Source: Armatimonadetes bacterium UBA1398 (GTDB lineage Bacteria; Armatimonadota; Zipacnadia; UBA1398). Taken from it: a DNA stretch of 64,000 bases. The notes below the pieces were generated by a model that was given only the letters and a program-made list of their open reading frames with translations, searched no databases and was not told where the DNA came from. The translations under genes and the position numbers were made by a program. Below are positions 9,801 through 19,200 of the stretch, piece by piece (the stretch's first letter is position 1; each line of letters opens with the position of its first letter). Where the stretch lies: contig DBQI01000062.1 in NCBI GenBank assembly GCA_002305165.1, positions 62,001 through 126,000 of the forward strand, in the 5' to 3' direction.

Positions 9801-10167
9801 CCCGGAGCGTCTGGAGTTCGCCACCCGGTTCTACCGCGACTTCTACGAGATGGCGCTGCGCTCCGGGGCGAACGGCACGGTCTGCTGGTGGTACCCCGGT
9901 GGGTTCCGGGTCAACGAGCGCAGTGACTACGGGATCATCGACCCCGACCGCGGGTGGCGGGGCATCAGCCACGTCATCAAGGAGTACGCTCCTCATATGA
10001 CGCGGGTCCGTGACATCCCGGAGCCGACGGCGTGGATCGATGTGGAGCCCTACGCCCACGCCAACGGCATCACGGGGCTCTACGAAGCCGTGCAGGAGGA
10101 GTTCTGGGCCATCATCGAGGCGGGCGGAATACCCGGTCTGCGGTGGGCTGACGGGGCCGAGGAGTAG
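6844..10167 (+). CDS. Secreted clan GH-A glycoside hydrolase with N-terminal accessory domains
   Basis: The protein has 1107 residues with a short signal peptide (SLSLAVAAGVFAA). Residues 30-400 contain a Rossmann-like segment and a beta-sandwich that looks like a carbohydrate-binding module. From about 685 a TIM barrel begins at FILNGEPWYAHGVNYMPS, the standard opening of GH5/GH42-like barrels. Candidate catalytic residues are the acid/base Glu809 in YDLAWEPFFG and the nucleophile Glu972 in VMWAEFGSH, at the ends of strands 4 and 7. The substrate cannot be read from sequence; plant polysaccharide or beta-galactoside is plausible. It sits upstream of a sugar ABC importer on the same strand, about 185 bp apart, so it may feed that importer. 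Confidence 0.85.
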   Translation: MPIAKALSLSLAVAAGVFAAPNAEVLQAPSRCVERETVIIEVAYSGIEAPARLHCEMKGDSPEVIGSRIVEVVGEGAETFQFEAPGLEQSSTVHWAVWLGEDWQSPAAPIAYTETIRILSAKEARRLEEMAAAVEDQLAAAGYSWSERGNVAVLVDDLPGFDRALADTYAAVLAERFSVTLLDGEAVSNPSLLTPERFDLLVLATVNSFPAYGAGAIGSYVEAGGHLLVLGGPAFETPLWSVGERWMTRDDVRSVVAESAEHRVFMDFSTDDLEWQRSSNDMSTASSSQVVDAGPEGDGGALLLDIKGLSGWDTFGAPEFEESPFDAEHPVLSFMAKGDETTREVVVEIRERDGSRWMASVGLTPEWRRVAILPGEFSLWRDGSPPQSAARFRPEQARQIIIGLAFTHSPGVGPGDHEIWIDDLAAARLDPSMAELITDARVTDVPRIEGVSPAYKTYPVRGAARVEPDPRQALWPQGALELPDACFAIHPRPQGTGFGKDRRWRFVPLLRALRDDGRLAGFPAALVIDGRANSCVISVPIPDSAYLARPEVVAALTGVVDRVMDGLLLWEGGTEYYAYEPGEEMTAGAVVLNLGGEPVTVRTELSYSAQGRQTKLARSSEAPPGLSRPFGDGVAIPLDAEGAPGVVTVDLMVGQDVVDHLEHPVSIWTTPAEPQFITASEGDFILNGEPWYAHGVNYMPSSGVGIEDNEYFEFFLDPQPYDPDVIEWDLADIEAMGMNMVSVFIYHRSLESRNLWDLLLRCKAHNLKVNLSLRPGTPMHFLWDQMRELIEVNQLAREDNVFAYDLAWEPFFGAYDERSQWDGEWLAWVEDRHGSIADAEEAWGYAAPVTDAGALTNPADEHLATDGPWCELAIDYRRFVDDLVHRKYAEARELVHSVDPNHLVSFRMTVAGDPTFPQGLLPYDLKGLAGAVDIMEPEGYGRLGDWERVKPGWFTAAYSRLVAPDTPVMWAEFGSHVWDMSIMSQSPERLEFATRFYRDFYEMALRSGANGTVCWWYPGGFRVNERSDYGIIDPDRGWRGISHVIKEYAPHMTRVRDIPEPTAWIDVEPYAHANGITGLYEAVQEEFWAIIEAGGIPGLRWADGAEE

Positions 10168-10352
10168 GGTCCCGTCAGCTCCAGCCTCAGTCCCGCCGGG
10201 CGAGAGTACCGGGCAGGAGTAGCGGCAACCACGAGGCGCCAGAATGTACGTTTCGCTGGTTCTCCGCGCTCACTCCGTAGAGGGCGCGTTGCCACCCTTG
10301 CCGAAAGGGACACCCGCCCTGAGTCACTGACCGCTGGGGAGAGGAACCGTCG

Positions 10353-11750
10353 GTGAAGCACGTGTTCGCGGCCCTGTTCGCTCTGGCGGCCGCGCTGTAC
10401 ATCGTGGCCGTCCGCACCCTCGACCCTCCTCCCCCGGAGGGGATCGAGCGTATTCGCTGGGCGACCGACGCCAATCCCACCCGGGACCGCCAGACCGGGC
10501 TCTTCGCGGAGCTGTACCGGGGGCTGGAGGCAGTGGTCGACCCCGGCCTGGGCGGCGACCAGACGAAGCTCATCGTGCAGTGCGCGACGGGCACGGGGCC
10601 CGATGTGATCGATGTGTATGACCAGGATGCCATGGCCAGTCAGGTGAGCGCCGGCATCCTCATGGACCTGACCCCCTACGCGGAGCAGTACGGCTTCTCG
10701 GTCGAGAACACCTACCCCGCCCTCAGGGATGCCCTCATGGTGGACGGAAGGCAGTACCGCTTCCCATGCAATGTGTGGGCGAACTGCGTGGTGTACAACA
10801 AGGCGGTCTTCGACGATCACGGAGTGCCCTACCCCAGGGACGACTGGACCTGGACCGAGTGGATCGAGGTCTGCCGGCAGCTCCTGCAGAGCCCCTCACG
10901 CGCTGGCGAGAAGCACTTCGCCTTCGCGAACTGGAACAACATCTGGTGGTTCGGGGAGCTGTACATCAACAAGGGGGGCCGGTACTTCTCCGAGGATGGT
11001 CTCACCTGCCTGCTCGACTCCGAGAAGGCGCTCTGGGCCATCCAGTTCTACTATGACGCCATCTATAAGCACGAGGTCGTGCCATCGGCTGCCCAACTGG
11101 CCTCCCTCTCCGCTCAGGGCGGATGGGGCAGTGGCTGGCTCAGCATCTTCTCTAACGGCAAAGTGGGCATGATCATCATCGGCCGCTGGTACCTATGCCA
11201 GGTTGAGTATTTCCCGCAGATGAAGGGCAAGCTCGGAGCCGTGCGGCTGCCTCATGTGGAGGGGCGGGAGCCTACCGGCCTGTGCGACACACGGGCGGCG
11301 GGGATCAATGCCATGTCCCCGCACAAGGACGCGGCGCTCAAGTTCCTCCAGTACCTGGCTAGCCCCGAGTACAGCAAGCTCATTGTTGAGGATGGCGACT
11401 CGATGCCGCCCAACCCCTCGGTTGCCGCCAGCGGGAAGATGCTCGTCAACCGCGCCGAGCCGGACCCGGCCTTCCACCAGCCCTTCGTGGATGCCATGGA
11501 GGATGCCCAGCCGGCCGATCTGAGCCCCTTCATCGATTCCCTGGTGGTGCGACGGTGGCTAGGGGAGGCTCTGGATCGCGTGGAGAACCAGGTTGAGGCG
11601 CCGGACACGGCCTTCAGGAATCTCACCACCGAGATCAACCGGACCATCCGAGTGAACTTGGAGCGGCAGCCCCACCTGCAGCGGCTCTATGAGGAGCGGA
11701 CCGGACGGCCCTATTCCGAGGACTGGTGGCGCGAGTACCAGAAGCCCTGA
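10353..11750 (+). CDS. Sugar ABC transporter substrate-binding protein, membrane-anchored
   Basis: A family 1 (MalE/UgpB-like) solute-binding protein of 465 residues. The hallmark segments are present: CATGTGPDVIDVYDQ, LMDLTPYAEQYGF, FPCNVWANCVVYNKAVF, and the region around AALKFLQYLASPEYSKLI. The N-terminus is one hydrophobic helix (FAALFALAAALYIVAV) with no lipobox cysteine, so it is probably held by an uncleaved helix instead of lipid; this is unusual for a binding protein. The start is GTG preceded by GGGGAGAGGAACC. The next gene, a permease, begins 16 bp after the stop. No ATPase gene is in the window, so a shared MsmK/UgpC-type ATPase encoded elsewhere is expected. Confidence 0.9.
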   Translation: MKHVFAALFALAAALYIVAVRTLDPPPPEGIERIRWATDANPTRDRQTGLFAELYRGLEAVVDPGLGGDQTKLIVQCATGTGPDVIDVYDQDAMASQVSAGILMDLTPYAEQYGFSVENTYPALRDALMVDGRQYRFPCNVWANCVVYNKAVFDDHGVPYPRDDWTWTEWIEVCRQLLQSPSRAGEKHFAFANWNNIWWFGELYINKGGRYFSEDGLTCLLDSEKALWAIQFYYDAIYKHEVVPSAAQLASLSAQGGWGSGWLSIFSNGKVGMIIIGRWYLCQVEYFPQMKGKLGAVRLPHVEGREPTGLCDTRAAGINAMSPHKDAALKFLQYLASPEYSKLIVEDGDSMPPNPSVAASGKMLVNRAEPDPAFHQPFVDAMEDAQPADLSPFIDSLVVRRWLGEALDRVENQVEAPDTAFRNLTTEINRTIRVNLERQPHLQRLYEERTGRPYSEDWWREYQKP

Positions 11751-11766
11751 GGAGGGAAGTGACGCA

Positions 11767-13410
11767 GTGGGCAAGCCTGTGACGAAGAAGTCGCGCAGCC
11801 GAGAGGCTCTGGCCGTCTTCGGCTTCCTGGCCCCCAATCTGCTCGGGTTCCTCGGCTTCACCCTGCTGCCCGTCGTCCTCTCCTTCCTGATGGCCTTCAC
11901 CAACTGGAACCTGAAGCCGGCCGTGGACTTGGAGTTCGTGGGTCTGCGCAACTTCACCGACCTCATCGGCGTCCAGGCCATCGATCGGCCCGCGCCACTG
12001 CTTTCGGCCCTCTATTTCGGCTCTGCCGGGGTGCTCGTGGCCGGTCTTATCAGTGTCCTCTGGGCCAACATGGCGGACTGGCGCGGTACCAGAGTGGGCG
12101 GAGCGCTGATCGTCGCCCTGGGTGCGGCTGTCCTTGCCCTGGCGGTGCTTCGCCCCCGCGTGGGTGAAGACGGCGCCCGGGCGATCTCCCATGGGCTGGT
12201 CATCTCGGGCGGCATCGGCATCCTCGCCGGCCTGGGGCTCGCCACCCGCGAGGGCGAGGGTTGGCGGCCCGGCCTCGGGACCCTGCCCGCCCTGTTGCTT
12301 GTGGCGGGGGCGTTCGGCCTCTGGATGCTCAACGGAGCCATGTGGGGCAGCTACGAGCCCCGGGACGCCCGATTCTGGCAGTACTTCTACAACACGGCCT
12401 ACCTCATGATCGGCATTCCCTTCGGCATCGCCGGCTCGCTGGCCCTAGCCCTGCTCGTAAACAATGACCTGCCCCTCAGCGGACGGGCTCCCGGTCCGCT
12501 TCTGGCGGCCCTCCTGCGCACGGCTGCCGTCGCCATCTGCGTGGTCTTCGGGGTGGTCGGCGGGACGACGGTCATCGGCAAGGTGGGTCTGGCCTCAGGA
12601 GCCGGCGTCGCGGCCCTGTGCTTCCTGGCGGCACTCCTGATCACCGTTCGAGCGCCCGCCGAGCGCCTGGGACAGATCGCCGGGACGCTGCTCTGCCTGC
12701 TCTGCGGAATCGTCACCATGGCGCTGGTGCTGGGGATGGGGCAGCCGAACGTCGCGGTGCTCGGTGGCCTCTTCTGGCTGATGGCCGCTATGGGCGTGGC
12801 CTTCAACATCGTGGCCTACCGAACGGTCTACTACCTGCCCACCTTCACTGCCGGCGTGGCCTTGATGATCCTCTGGAAGGCCCTCTACAACCCCGAGACG
12901 GGGCCGATCAATGTCGCCATCGAGACGATCGGCAATGCCTTGGGCCGCGACTGGCAGGGGCCGGAGTGGCTTGCGAGCGTGCCCTGGGCCAAACCCGCCC
13001 TCATCATCATGGGGGTGTGGACGGGCATCGGCGGCACGAACATGCTCCTCTACCTCGCCGGCCTCTCGAATGTGCCCACCGATCTCATGGACGCCGCCGA
13101 CGTGGATGGCGCGAGCGCGTGGGGCAAGTTCCGGCACGTGACGTGGCCGCAACTCGGGCCGACCACCTTTTTCATCACCATCATGTCCATCATCGGCGGC
13201 TTGCAGGGCGGTTTCGAGCAGGCCCGGGTGATGACGGGAGGCGGGCCCGCGGGCTCCACGACCACGCTCAGCTACTACATATACAACAAGGCGTTCCAGG
13301 ATCTGGACTTGGGCTATGCCGCCGCCATCTCCTGGGTGCTGTTCGCCATCATCTTCGTAGCCACGGCCCTGAACTGGAAGTTCGGGCGGGAGCTCGAGGT
13401 GAGCCCATGA
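11767..13410 (+). CDS. Sugar ABC transporter permease (MalF type) with two extra membrane insertions
   Basis: A binding-protein-dependent permease of 547 residues; the ordinary family length is about 300. The family core is split into three. The first piece (1-78) has LLGFLGFTLLPVVLSFLMAF. The middle piece (about 204-242) has FYNTAYLMIGIPFGIAGS. The last piece (about 350-547) has VYYLPTFTAGVALMILWKAL and the EAA loop near 441-460 (AADVDGASAWGKFRHV) that docks on the ATPase. Between them lie two insertions (about 80-200 and 242-348), each with about four hydrophobic helices and no resemblance to the core. The GTG start at 11767 follows GAGGAGGGAAGTGAC. Its stop overlaps the next start in ATGA, so the two permeases are translationally coupled. 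Confidence 0.9.
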   Translation: MGKPVTKKSRSREALAVFGFLAPNLLGFLGFTLLPVVLSFLMAFTNWNLKPAVDLEFVGLRNFTDLIGVQAIDRPAPLLSALYFGSAGVLVAGLISVLWANMADWRGTRVGGALIVALGAAVLALAVLRPRVGEDGARAISHGLVISGGIGILAGLGLATREGEGWRPGLGTLPALLLVAGAFGLWMLNGAMWGSYEPRDARFWQYFYNTAYLMIGIPFGIAGSLALALLVNNDLPLSGRAPGPLLAALLRTAAVAICVVFGVVGGTTVIGKVGLASGAGVAALCFLAALLITVRAPAERLGQIAGTLLCLLCGIVTMALVLGMGQPNVAVLGGLFWLMAAMGVAFNIVAYRTVYYLPTFTAGVALMILWKALYNPETGPINVAIETIGNALGRDWQGPEWLASVPWAKPALIIMGVWTGIGGTNMLLYLAGLSNVPTDLMDAADVDGASAWGKFRHVTWPQLGPTTFFITIMSIIGGLQGGFEQARVMTGGGPAGSTTTLSYYIYNKAFQDLDLGYAAAISWVLFAIIFVATALNWKFGRELEVSP

Positions 13411-14288
13411 CGCGGGTCTCCAAGAAGCTGGGCCCACGCATGCTCCGAACCCTCGGCGCCGTGGTGCGGGTGGTCGTGTTGTCGATCATCGGCTTTGCTA
13501 TCTCCATCCCCTTCGTGTGGATGGTCGGCGCGTCGTTCAAGCCGAGGGCAGAGGTCGAGGAAGCGCACATCGTCCCCAGGGAGCCGACCCTGGACAACTA
13601 CCCCGTCGTGCTGGATAGGATGCCGGATCCCGTCACAGGCCAGTATCTGGGCTTGCGGTTCGGGCGTTGGTACTTCAACAGCATCTTCGTGGCCCTTTCG
13701 GTCACTCTGCTTCAGGTGCTCACGAGCAGCATGGCCGCCTACGCCTTCGCCCGCATGCAGTGGCGAGGGAGGGACACGGTATTCCTGCTGTACCTGGCGA
13801 CGATGATGATCCCTGGCGTCGTGACGATGATCCCCAACTTCCAGATCATGGTGAGCCTGCAGTTTCTGAACACCTACCGGGGCCTGATCATCCCCGCCGC
13901 CTTCACCGCCTTCGGGACCTTCCTGCTCCGGCAGTTCATGCTCTCCATCCCCCAGGCCATGGATGAGGCGGCGAAGATCGATGGCGCGGGCCACTGGCGG
14001 ATCTTCTGGGACATCGTCATGCCTCAGGCGCGGCCGGGCGTCATCGCTCTGGCCATCATCACTATGCTGGGGGCGTACCAGTCCTTCTTCTGGCCCCTCA
14101 TCATGCTGAACCAAGAGCAGTACTACCCTCTGCCTGTGGGGATGCTCGCCCTGGACTCCACCTATGGACGGCAGACGGAGCTCATCATGGCCGCGACCGT
14201 GATGAACGTGGTGCCGCTGATCCTGATCTTCATCATCTTCCAGAAGTACCTGGTCAAGGGCCTACAGTTGGGCGGGGTCAAGGGCTAG
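13407..14288 (+). CDS. Sugar ABC transporter permease (MalG type)
   Basis: A MalG-like inner-membrane permease of 293 residues with six predicted helices. The first helix (SIIGFAISIPFVWMVGASFK) and the following WYFNSIFVALSVTLLQVLTS are typical. The EAA loop is DEAAKIDGAGHWRIFWDI near residue 186. The length is normal, in contrast to the partner permease. The ATG sits in the ATGA overlap with the preceding gene. It ends 2 bp from the stop of the convergent epimerase gene; no hairpin is obvious there. Confidence 0.93.
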   Translation: MTRVSKKLGPRMLRTLGAVVRVVVLSIIGFAISIPFVWMVGASFKPRAEVEEAHIVPREPTLDNYPVVLDRMPDPVTGQYLGLRFGRWYFNSIFVALSVTLLQVLTSSMAAYAFARMQWRGRDTVFLLYLATMMIPGVVTMIPNFQIMVSLQFLNTYRGLIIPAAFTAFGTFLLRQFMLSIPQAMDEAAKIDGAGHWRIFWDIVMPQARPGVIALAIITMLGAYQSFFWPLIMLNQEQYYPLPVGMLALDSTYGRQTELIMAATVMNVVPLILIFIIFQKYLVKGLQLGGVKG

Positions 14289-14290
14289 CG

Positions 14291-15256
14291 TTATCTCGCC
14301 TCGTCGAGGTACCACTCCACGAACTTGGGCACGCCCTCGGACACGGTCGTCTTCGGGTCGTACCCGAGGTGCTGGCGGGCGCGGGTGATGTCCGCCAGAG
14401 TGCGGGGCACATCGCCATCGGCGGGGGGAGCCAGCTCGATGGAGGCCGACCGGCCGGTGGCCTTCTCGATCTCCGCCACCAAGTCCCTGAGATTGGTGGG
14501 GCGACCGCCTCCCAGGTTGAACACGCCCCACGGCGCGGCATCGTAGCTCAACCCCCGGCAGAACCCATCCACAATGTCGTCTACGTAGGTGTAGTCGCGG
14601 TAGGTCTCTCCCTGCGCGTAGAGCTGGATGGGCTGTCCGTTGAGGATCCTCTGTGTGAACTTGTGAATGGCCATGTCGGGCCTCTGACGGGGCCCATACA
14701 CGGTGAACAGCCGGAACACGCACATCCGCAGGTCGTAGACCTCGGAGTACGTGTGGCACAGCGCCTCCATGCCCAGCTTGGTCGCGGCGTAGGGGCTTAC
14801 GATCGACGTCAGAGGGGCGTCCTCCCGGAAGGGCACCTCCGTCTCGGCCCCGTAGACCGACGAGGTAGACGCGACGAGGAGACGGGGCCGTGAGGTATAC
14901 CGAGCGGCGTCGAGCAGGTTCAGCGTGCCGTGGATATTCACGTCCACGTAGACGCGGGGATCCTCCAGCGACGGCCGCACCCCGGCCCGGGCCGCGATGT
15001 GCACCACCGCCTCGGGGCGCACCTCCCGGAGCAGCTCCAGGACATCGTCCTGGTCGCGCAGATCCCCCTCGAAAAGCCGATAGGCGGGGTGTTGGAGTGC
15101 TCTCGCGATGTTCCGGCGCTTCACTTCCGGTGAGTAGTAGTTGTCGAAGTTGTCGAGGCAGGCGACCTCGTGGCCTTCGCCGAGGAGCCTATCGACCAGG
15201 GTCGATCCGATGAAGCCCGCGCCGCCGGTGACGATGATCCGCACGTCCGCAACCAT
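14291..15256 (-). CDS. NAD-dependent nucleotide-sugar epimerase (UDP-glucuronate/UDP-glucose 4-epimerase-like)
   Basis: An extended short-chain dehydrogenase/reductase of 321 residues. The NAD-binding motif GGAGFIGS is at 9-16. The active site shows SSVYG and YAATK (Tyr-X3-Lys), and RLFTVYGPRQRPDMA is characteristic of the UDP-glucuronate 4-epimerase branch. LDNFDNYYSPEVKRRNI also fits that branch, which makes UDP-galacturonate for surface polysaccharide. UDP-glucose 4-epimerase is the alternative. The ATG at 15256 is chosen because GAGGGG precedes it. It is transcribed alone, divergent from the exonuclease. Confidence 0.9.
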   Translation of the reverse strand: MVADVRIIVTGGAGFIGSTLVDRLLGEGHEVACLDNFDNYYSPEVKRRNIARALQHPAYRLFEGDLRDQDDVLELLREVRPEAVVHIAARAGVRPSLEDPRVYVDVNIHGTLNLLDAARYTSRPRLLVASTSSVYGAETEVPFREDAPLTSIVSPYAATKLGMEALCHTYSEVYDLRMCVFRLFTVYGPRQRPDMAIHKFTQRILNGQPIQLYAQGETYRDYTYVDDIVDGFCRGLSYDAAPWGVFNLGGGRPTNLRDLVAEIEKATGRSASIELAPPADGDVPRTLADITRARQHLGYDPKTTVSEGVPKFVEWYLDEAR

Positions 15257-15394
15257 CCCCTCGTCGTGTGAGTGCACCGCGTTAGTTCGGGCCCGCCGGT
15301 CCGCCAGCCTGCCGAGCGCTGTGGAGGAGTTCGCGGGGCCTCCGCGCATAGGACCTCATTCCACTCACGGCGGAGGCCGTCGGGGGGAGAAGGT

Positions 15395-16192
15395 GTGAGT
15401 TCCGATCCCGCTGCCTATACCGCGCTGGACATAGAGACCACCGGTCTCCTGCTCCGCAAGGATGATGTCCTCGAGATCGGCGCCGTGCGTTTCGAGGCGG
15501 GGCGTCCCACGGGCGACCGCTTCGTGCAGCTGGTCCGGCCGCGGATCCCCATCCCCGCGGAGGCTTCGGCCGTCCACGGCCTGACCGATGACCAACTGCG
15601 AGACGCCCCCGAGATCGGCGAGGTCATGGCCGGTCTGCTGGACTTCCTCCAGGGGGAACTCGTGGTGTGCCATAACGCCCCCTTCGATGTGCCCTTCCTG
15701 GCGCGCGAACTCCGCGCTCACGGTCTCTCGGCGCGGCACGATGTGGCGGACACCCTGGTGCTTTCGAGGCGCCTGCTGCCCCTGCAGAGCCACAGCCTGG
15801 GTCCCGTCTGCGAGCGCTTGGGAGTACGGATCACGGGCCGCCACCGCTCCGAGGGCGATGCGCTGGCCACGGGCAAGGTCTTCTGGCGGCTGATGGAGGC
15901 GCAGGGAGACCCCGTCGCCGGGCTGCAGGCGCTGCGAGGTCGCTCCTGGCTTGAGCCCATGAGCTTCGACCTCTGGGCGCATCTGCGAGCCGTCGCGATG
16001 GTCGAGGATTGCCCTCCCGGAACGGAGATCAGCCTACGGTACGCGACAAACAACGGCACGCCCAAGGCGCGCCGGGTAACCGTTGAGTTCTATAGCTGCA
16101 CTCGGAGTGCGGCGCACCTGACCGGCCGGGCACACGACCACGGCGGGGAGCGACGCTCGTACCGGCTAGACCGGGTGCAGGATTGGCATTGA
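15395..16192 (+). CDS. DEDDh 3'-5' exonuclease with C-terminal WYL-like domain
   Basis: The protein has 265 residues. Residues 6-175 are a DnaQ/RNase T-type exonuclease fold with all acidic motifs: ALDIETTG (Asp, Glu), HNAPFDVPFLARE (Asp) and GRHRSEGDALAT (His and Asp of the DEDDh class). PolC and DinG-linked exonucleases are the nearest familiar forms. The last 70 residues are not exonuclease; ISLRYATNNGTPKARRVTV and YRLDRVQDW resemble a WYL domain, whose ligand or DNA-end sensing controls DNA-damage and defence proteins. The start is GTG after a run of G and GAGAAG. It is divergent from the epimerase. Confidence 0.85.
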   Translation: MSSDPAAYTALDIETTGLLLRKDDVLEIGAVRFEAGRPTGDRFVQLVRPRIPIPAEASAVHGLTDDQLRDAPEIGEVMAGLLDFLQGELVVCHNAPFDVPFLARELRAHGLSARHDVADTLVLSRRLLPLQSHSLGPVCERLGVRITGRHRSEGDALATGKVFWRLMEAQGDPVAGLQALRGRSWLEPMSFDLWAHLRAVAMVEDCPPGTEISLRYATNNGTPKARRVTVEFYSCTRSAAHLTGRAHDHGGERRSYRLDRVQDWH

Positions 16193-16267
16193 GGTCGGGT
16201 GCCCGCGGAGGCCTGTGGGCGCGTGTCTGATTCGATTGTTGCCCTGGCGGCGAGGGGAGTGCATCGC

Positions 16268-19200
16268 GTGAACCGTTGGTCCCTATGGGTGCTCGTTTGC
16301 ACAGTCGGCTCCTCTTGGGCGGTGGCTCAGGATCCCGAGTACTACGTTAGGCGGGACACCTGGCCCGAGACGCTTCTGGCGAGCCGCGAGGCTTTCGGCG
16401 CCTATGCCGCCACGCTCTCCAGCGGGCCCGAGGGCGTGACCTTGAGCGAGTGGCACATGGCCGGTCCCTTCGTCGCGCCGGAGGGGGGCACGTCCTACTC
16501 CACATCCTTCCCGCCCGATCAGGGGGTGCGGCTGACGGACACCTACGAGGGCGGCCTCTCCTGGTTAGCCCATCCCGAGTGGCAGGATGGCGTGCCAACG
16601 GAGCTGAGCGCCCCCGACCAGGCGGCAACGTACCTGTACCGCACGCTGACCAGCGACGTGGACCGCACCCTGACGGTCTACCTCGGCAGCGACGACGGCC
16701 TGATCGTGTACCTCAACGGCGTGGAGGTCCTCGGCCAGGACGTGCCGCGCGGCTATGGACCGAATCAGGCCACGTGCGACCTGGCGCTGCGTGAGGGCGA
16801 GAACGAGCTGCTCCTCAAGATCTGCAACCAGATCGGTGGCCACGGCTTCTACTTCCACACCGACCCTCGCCCCAACGAGCAGCCGGACACCGTGGAACAG
16901 TCCCTCTGGGAGCGCCTTTTGCGAGACTTCCCCGAGGATGGCCGAGAGATCCAGGCTGAGCGCGTCGCCGGGCTGTGGGATGGCATCTGGTCGAGCGATG
17001 CCGTGGCTGACCTCGCCAAGCGGTACGTCGAGCGCTGCGCCATTCCGCACATGGCGGCGGAGGCGGCGGCGCTCATCCAGGGGGAGCAGGCGATCACCGA
17101 TCTGGCGCCCATCCAGGCGCTGTACCATCGCGCCGCGGGCATTCGGGCGAGCCTCGACGCCCTGCAGTCCTTTGACATGCACGCCCTGCGCCTCGCCATT
17201 GAGGATCTGACTAGCCGCTACCCGGATGATTACCGCGGCAGCGAGTACCTGGCGCGGCTCACCGAACTGGGGGCCGCAAGGGAGGCGGCCCTCGCAAGCC
17301 TGGACTCAGCGGAAGCCCTGGACCAAGCCGCCGGCACGGCCGAGGCCCTGGTCGCGCTGCGGAGGGAGGCCCTCGTTGACGCGAACCCGGCCCTGGACTT
17401 CGAGGAGATCCTGTTCGTCCGTCGGCGAGGGAACCTCGGGCTGCCTCAGAACTGGCAGGGGAACACCTCCATCGCGAAGAGCGGCTACGACAATGAGTTG
17501 GCCATACTTGGGCTCGATGGGTCCCTGAGGAGCCTCTATGTCCCACCCGCGGGCGAGTTCGTGGGAGACCTGGACCTCCACTGGAGCGCGGACCGGCTTC
17601 TCTTCTCGATGCCCCTGGATGGCCGCTGGCAGGTGCTGGAGCTGCCCGTGATGGGCGGGTCGCCGCGCCTGGTGACCTCCGGCCTGCCGTCGGACTTGGA
17701 GAACTTCGACGCCTGCTACCTCCCCGATGGCCGGATCGTCTTCTGCAGCACGGCCTGCTACCAGGGAGTCCCGTGCGTGGCGGGCGGCGACTGGGTCTCG
17801 CTCCTCTACCTGCTGGATCCAGCTACGGGCTCGGTGCGTCAACTGACATTCGACCAGGATCACTCGTGGGACCCGACGGTCATGCCCGATGGCAGGGTGC
17901 TCTTCACCCGCTGGGAGTACACCGACACGCCGCACTACTACACTCGGCTGCTGTTCGCGATGAACCCCGACGGCACGGCTCAGATGAGCCTCTACGGCAC
18001 GAACTCCTACTGGCCTAACTCGCCCTTCTACGCCAGGCCGCTGCCCGGAACGGAGTCAGCCCTCGCGGTGATCGTCTCCGGTCACCATGGGGTCGCGCGT
18101 GAGGGGGAACTGGTGCTCATCGACCCGGCTCTGGGCGAGCGTGAGGCCGACGGGGTCATCCAGCGGATACCTGGCCGCGAGGAGGTCGTGGCGCCCATCC
18201 TCGAGGACCAGCTCGTCGAGCACTCCTGGCCTCGGTTCCTCCACCCCTGCCCCATCGATGACAAGCGCATCCTGGTGTCCTGCCGGCCGACCCCCGAGTC
18301 GCCCTGGGGCATCTACCTGGTGGACGCCTTCGACAATATGGTGCTGCTGTACGAGGATCCTACCCACGCCTGCCTCGAACCCATCGCCCTCCGGCCGAGG
18401 CCCCTCCCCTGCATCGTGCCTGACCGGGTCCGCCTCAGTGACCCGGAGGCGACGATCTACCTCTCGAACATCTATGAGGGCCGCGGCCTCGCGGGCGTGC
18501 CTCGCGGCGTTGTGAAAGGCCTGCGCATCTTCGAGTACCACTACGCCTATCCGCACATGGGCGGTCACATTCACATCGGCGTGGATGGCCCGTGGGATGT
18601 TCATCGGATCCTTGGCACGGTACCTGTGCGCGATGACGGGTCTGCCCTGTTCCGCGTGCCAGCCAATAAGCCCCTCGCCGTGCAGCCTATCGACGAGAAC
18701 GGCCGCGCCGTGCAGATCATGCGCAGCTGGCTCACCGCCATGCCAGGCGAGAACCTGTCATGCGTGGGCTGCCATGAGAACCATGGCACGGTGCCCGCGG
18801 GAGGGCACGGGCTGGCATCGCTCTCGGAGCCGGTGGAGATCGAGCCGTGGTACGGCCCTGAGCGTGGTTTCAGCTTCCGCCGCGAGGTCCAGCCGGTTCT
18901 CGATAGCTACTGCACGAGCTGCCACGACGCGGGTTCGTCCCTCGACCTGACGGACCGCCCCGATAGCGAAGGCTGGTCCGGTTTCACCCCCGCTTATCTC
19001 GCGCTGCACCCCTACGTTCGCCGGCCGGGGCCCGAGAGCGACTACCACATCCAGCGGCCCGGCGAGTTCCATGCCGACACGAGCGAGCTCATTCAGATGC
19101 TCGAGAAGGGCCACTACGGCGTGGCGCTGGATCCCCAGGCGTGGGATAGGCTGGTGACGTGGATCGACCTCAACGTGCCTTGCCACGGCACATGGAGCGA

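Noticed and set aside
8665..10059. A 464-codon minus-strand ORF opposite the hydrolase
   Set aside because: It is a GC-driven antisense frame to a gene with clear catalytic motifs, and has no RBS or family signature.
12618..13406. A 263-codon extension in front of the MalG-type permease
   Set aside because: It is a shadow of the MalF-type permease frame. The real start is in the ATGA overlap at 13407.
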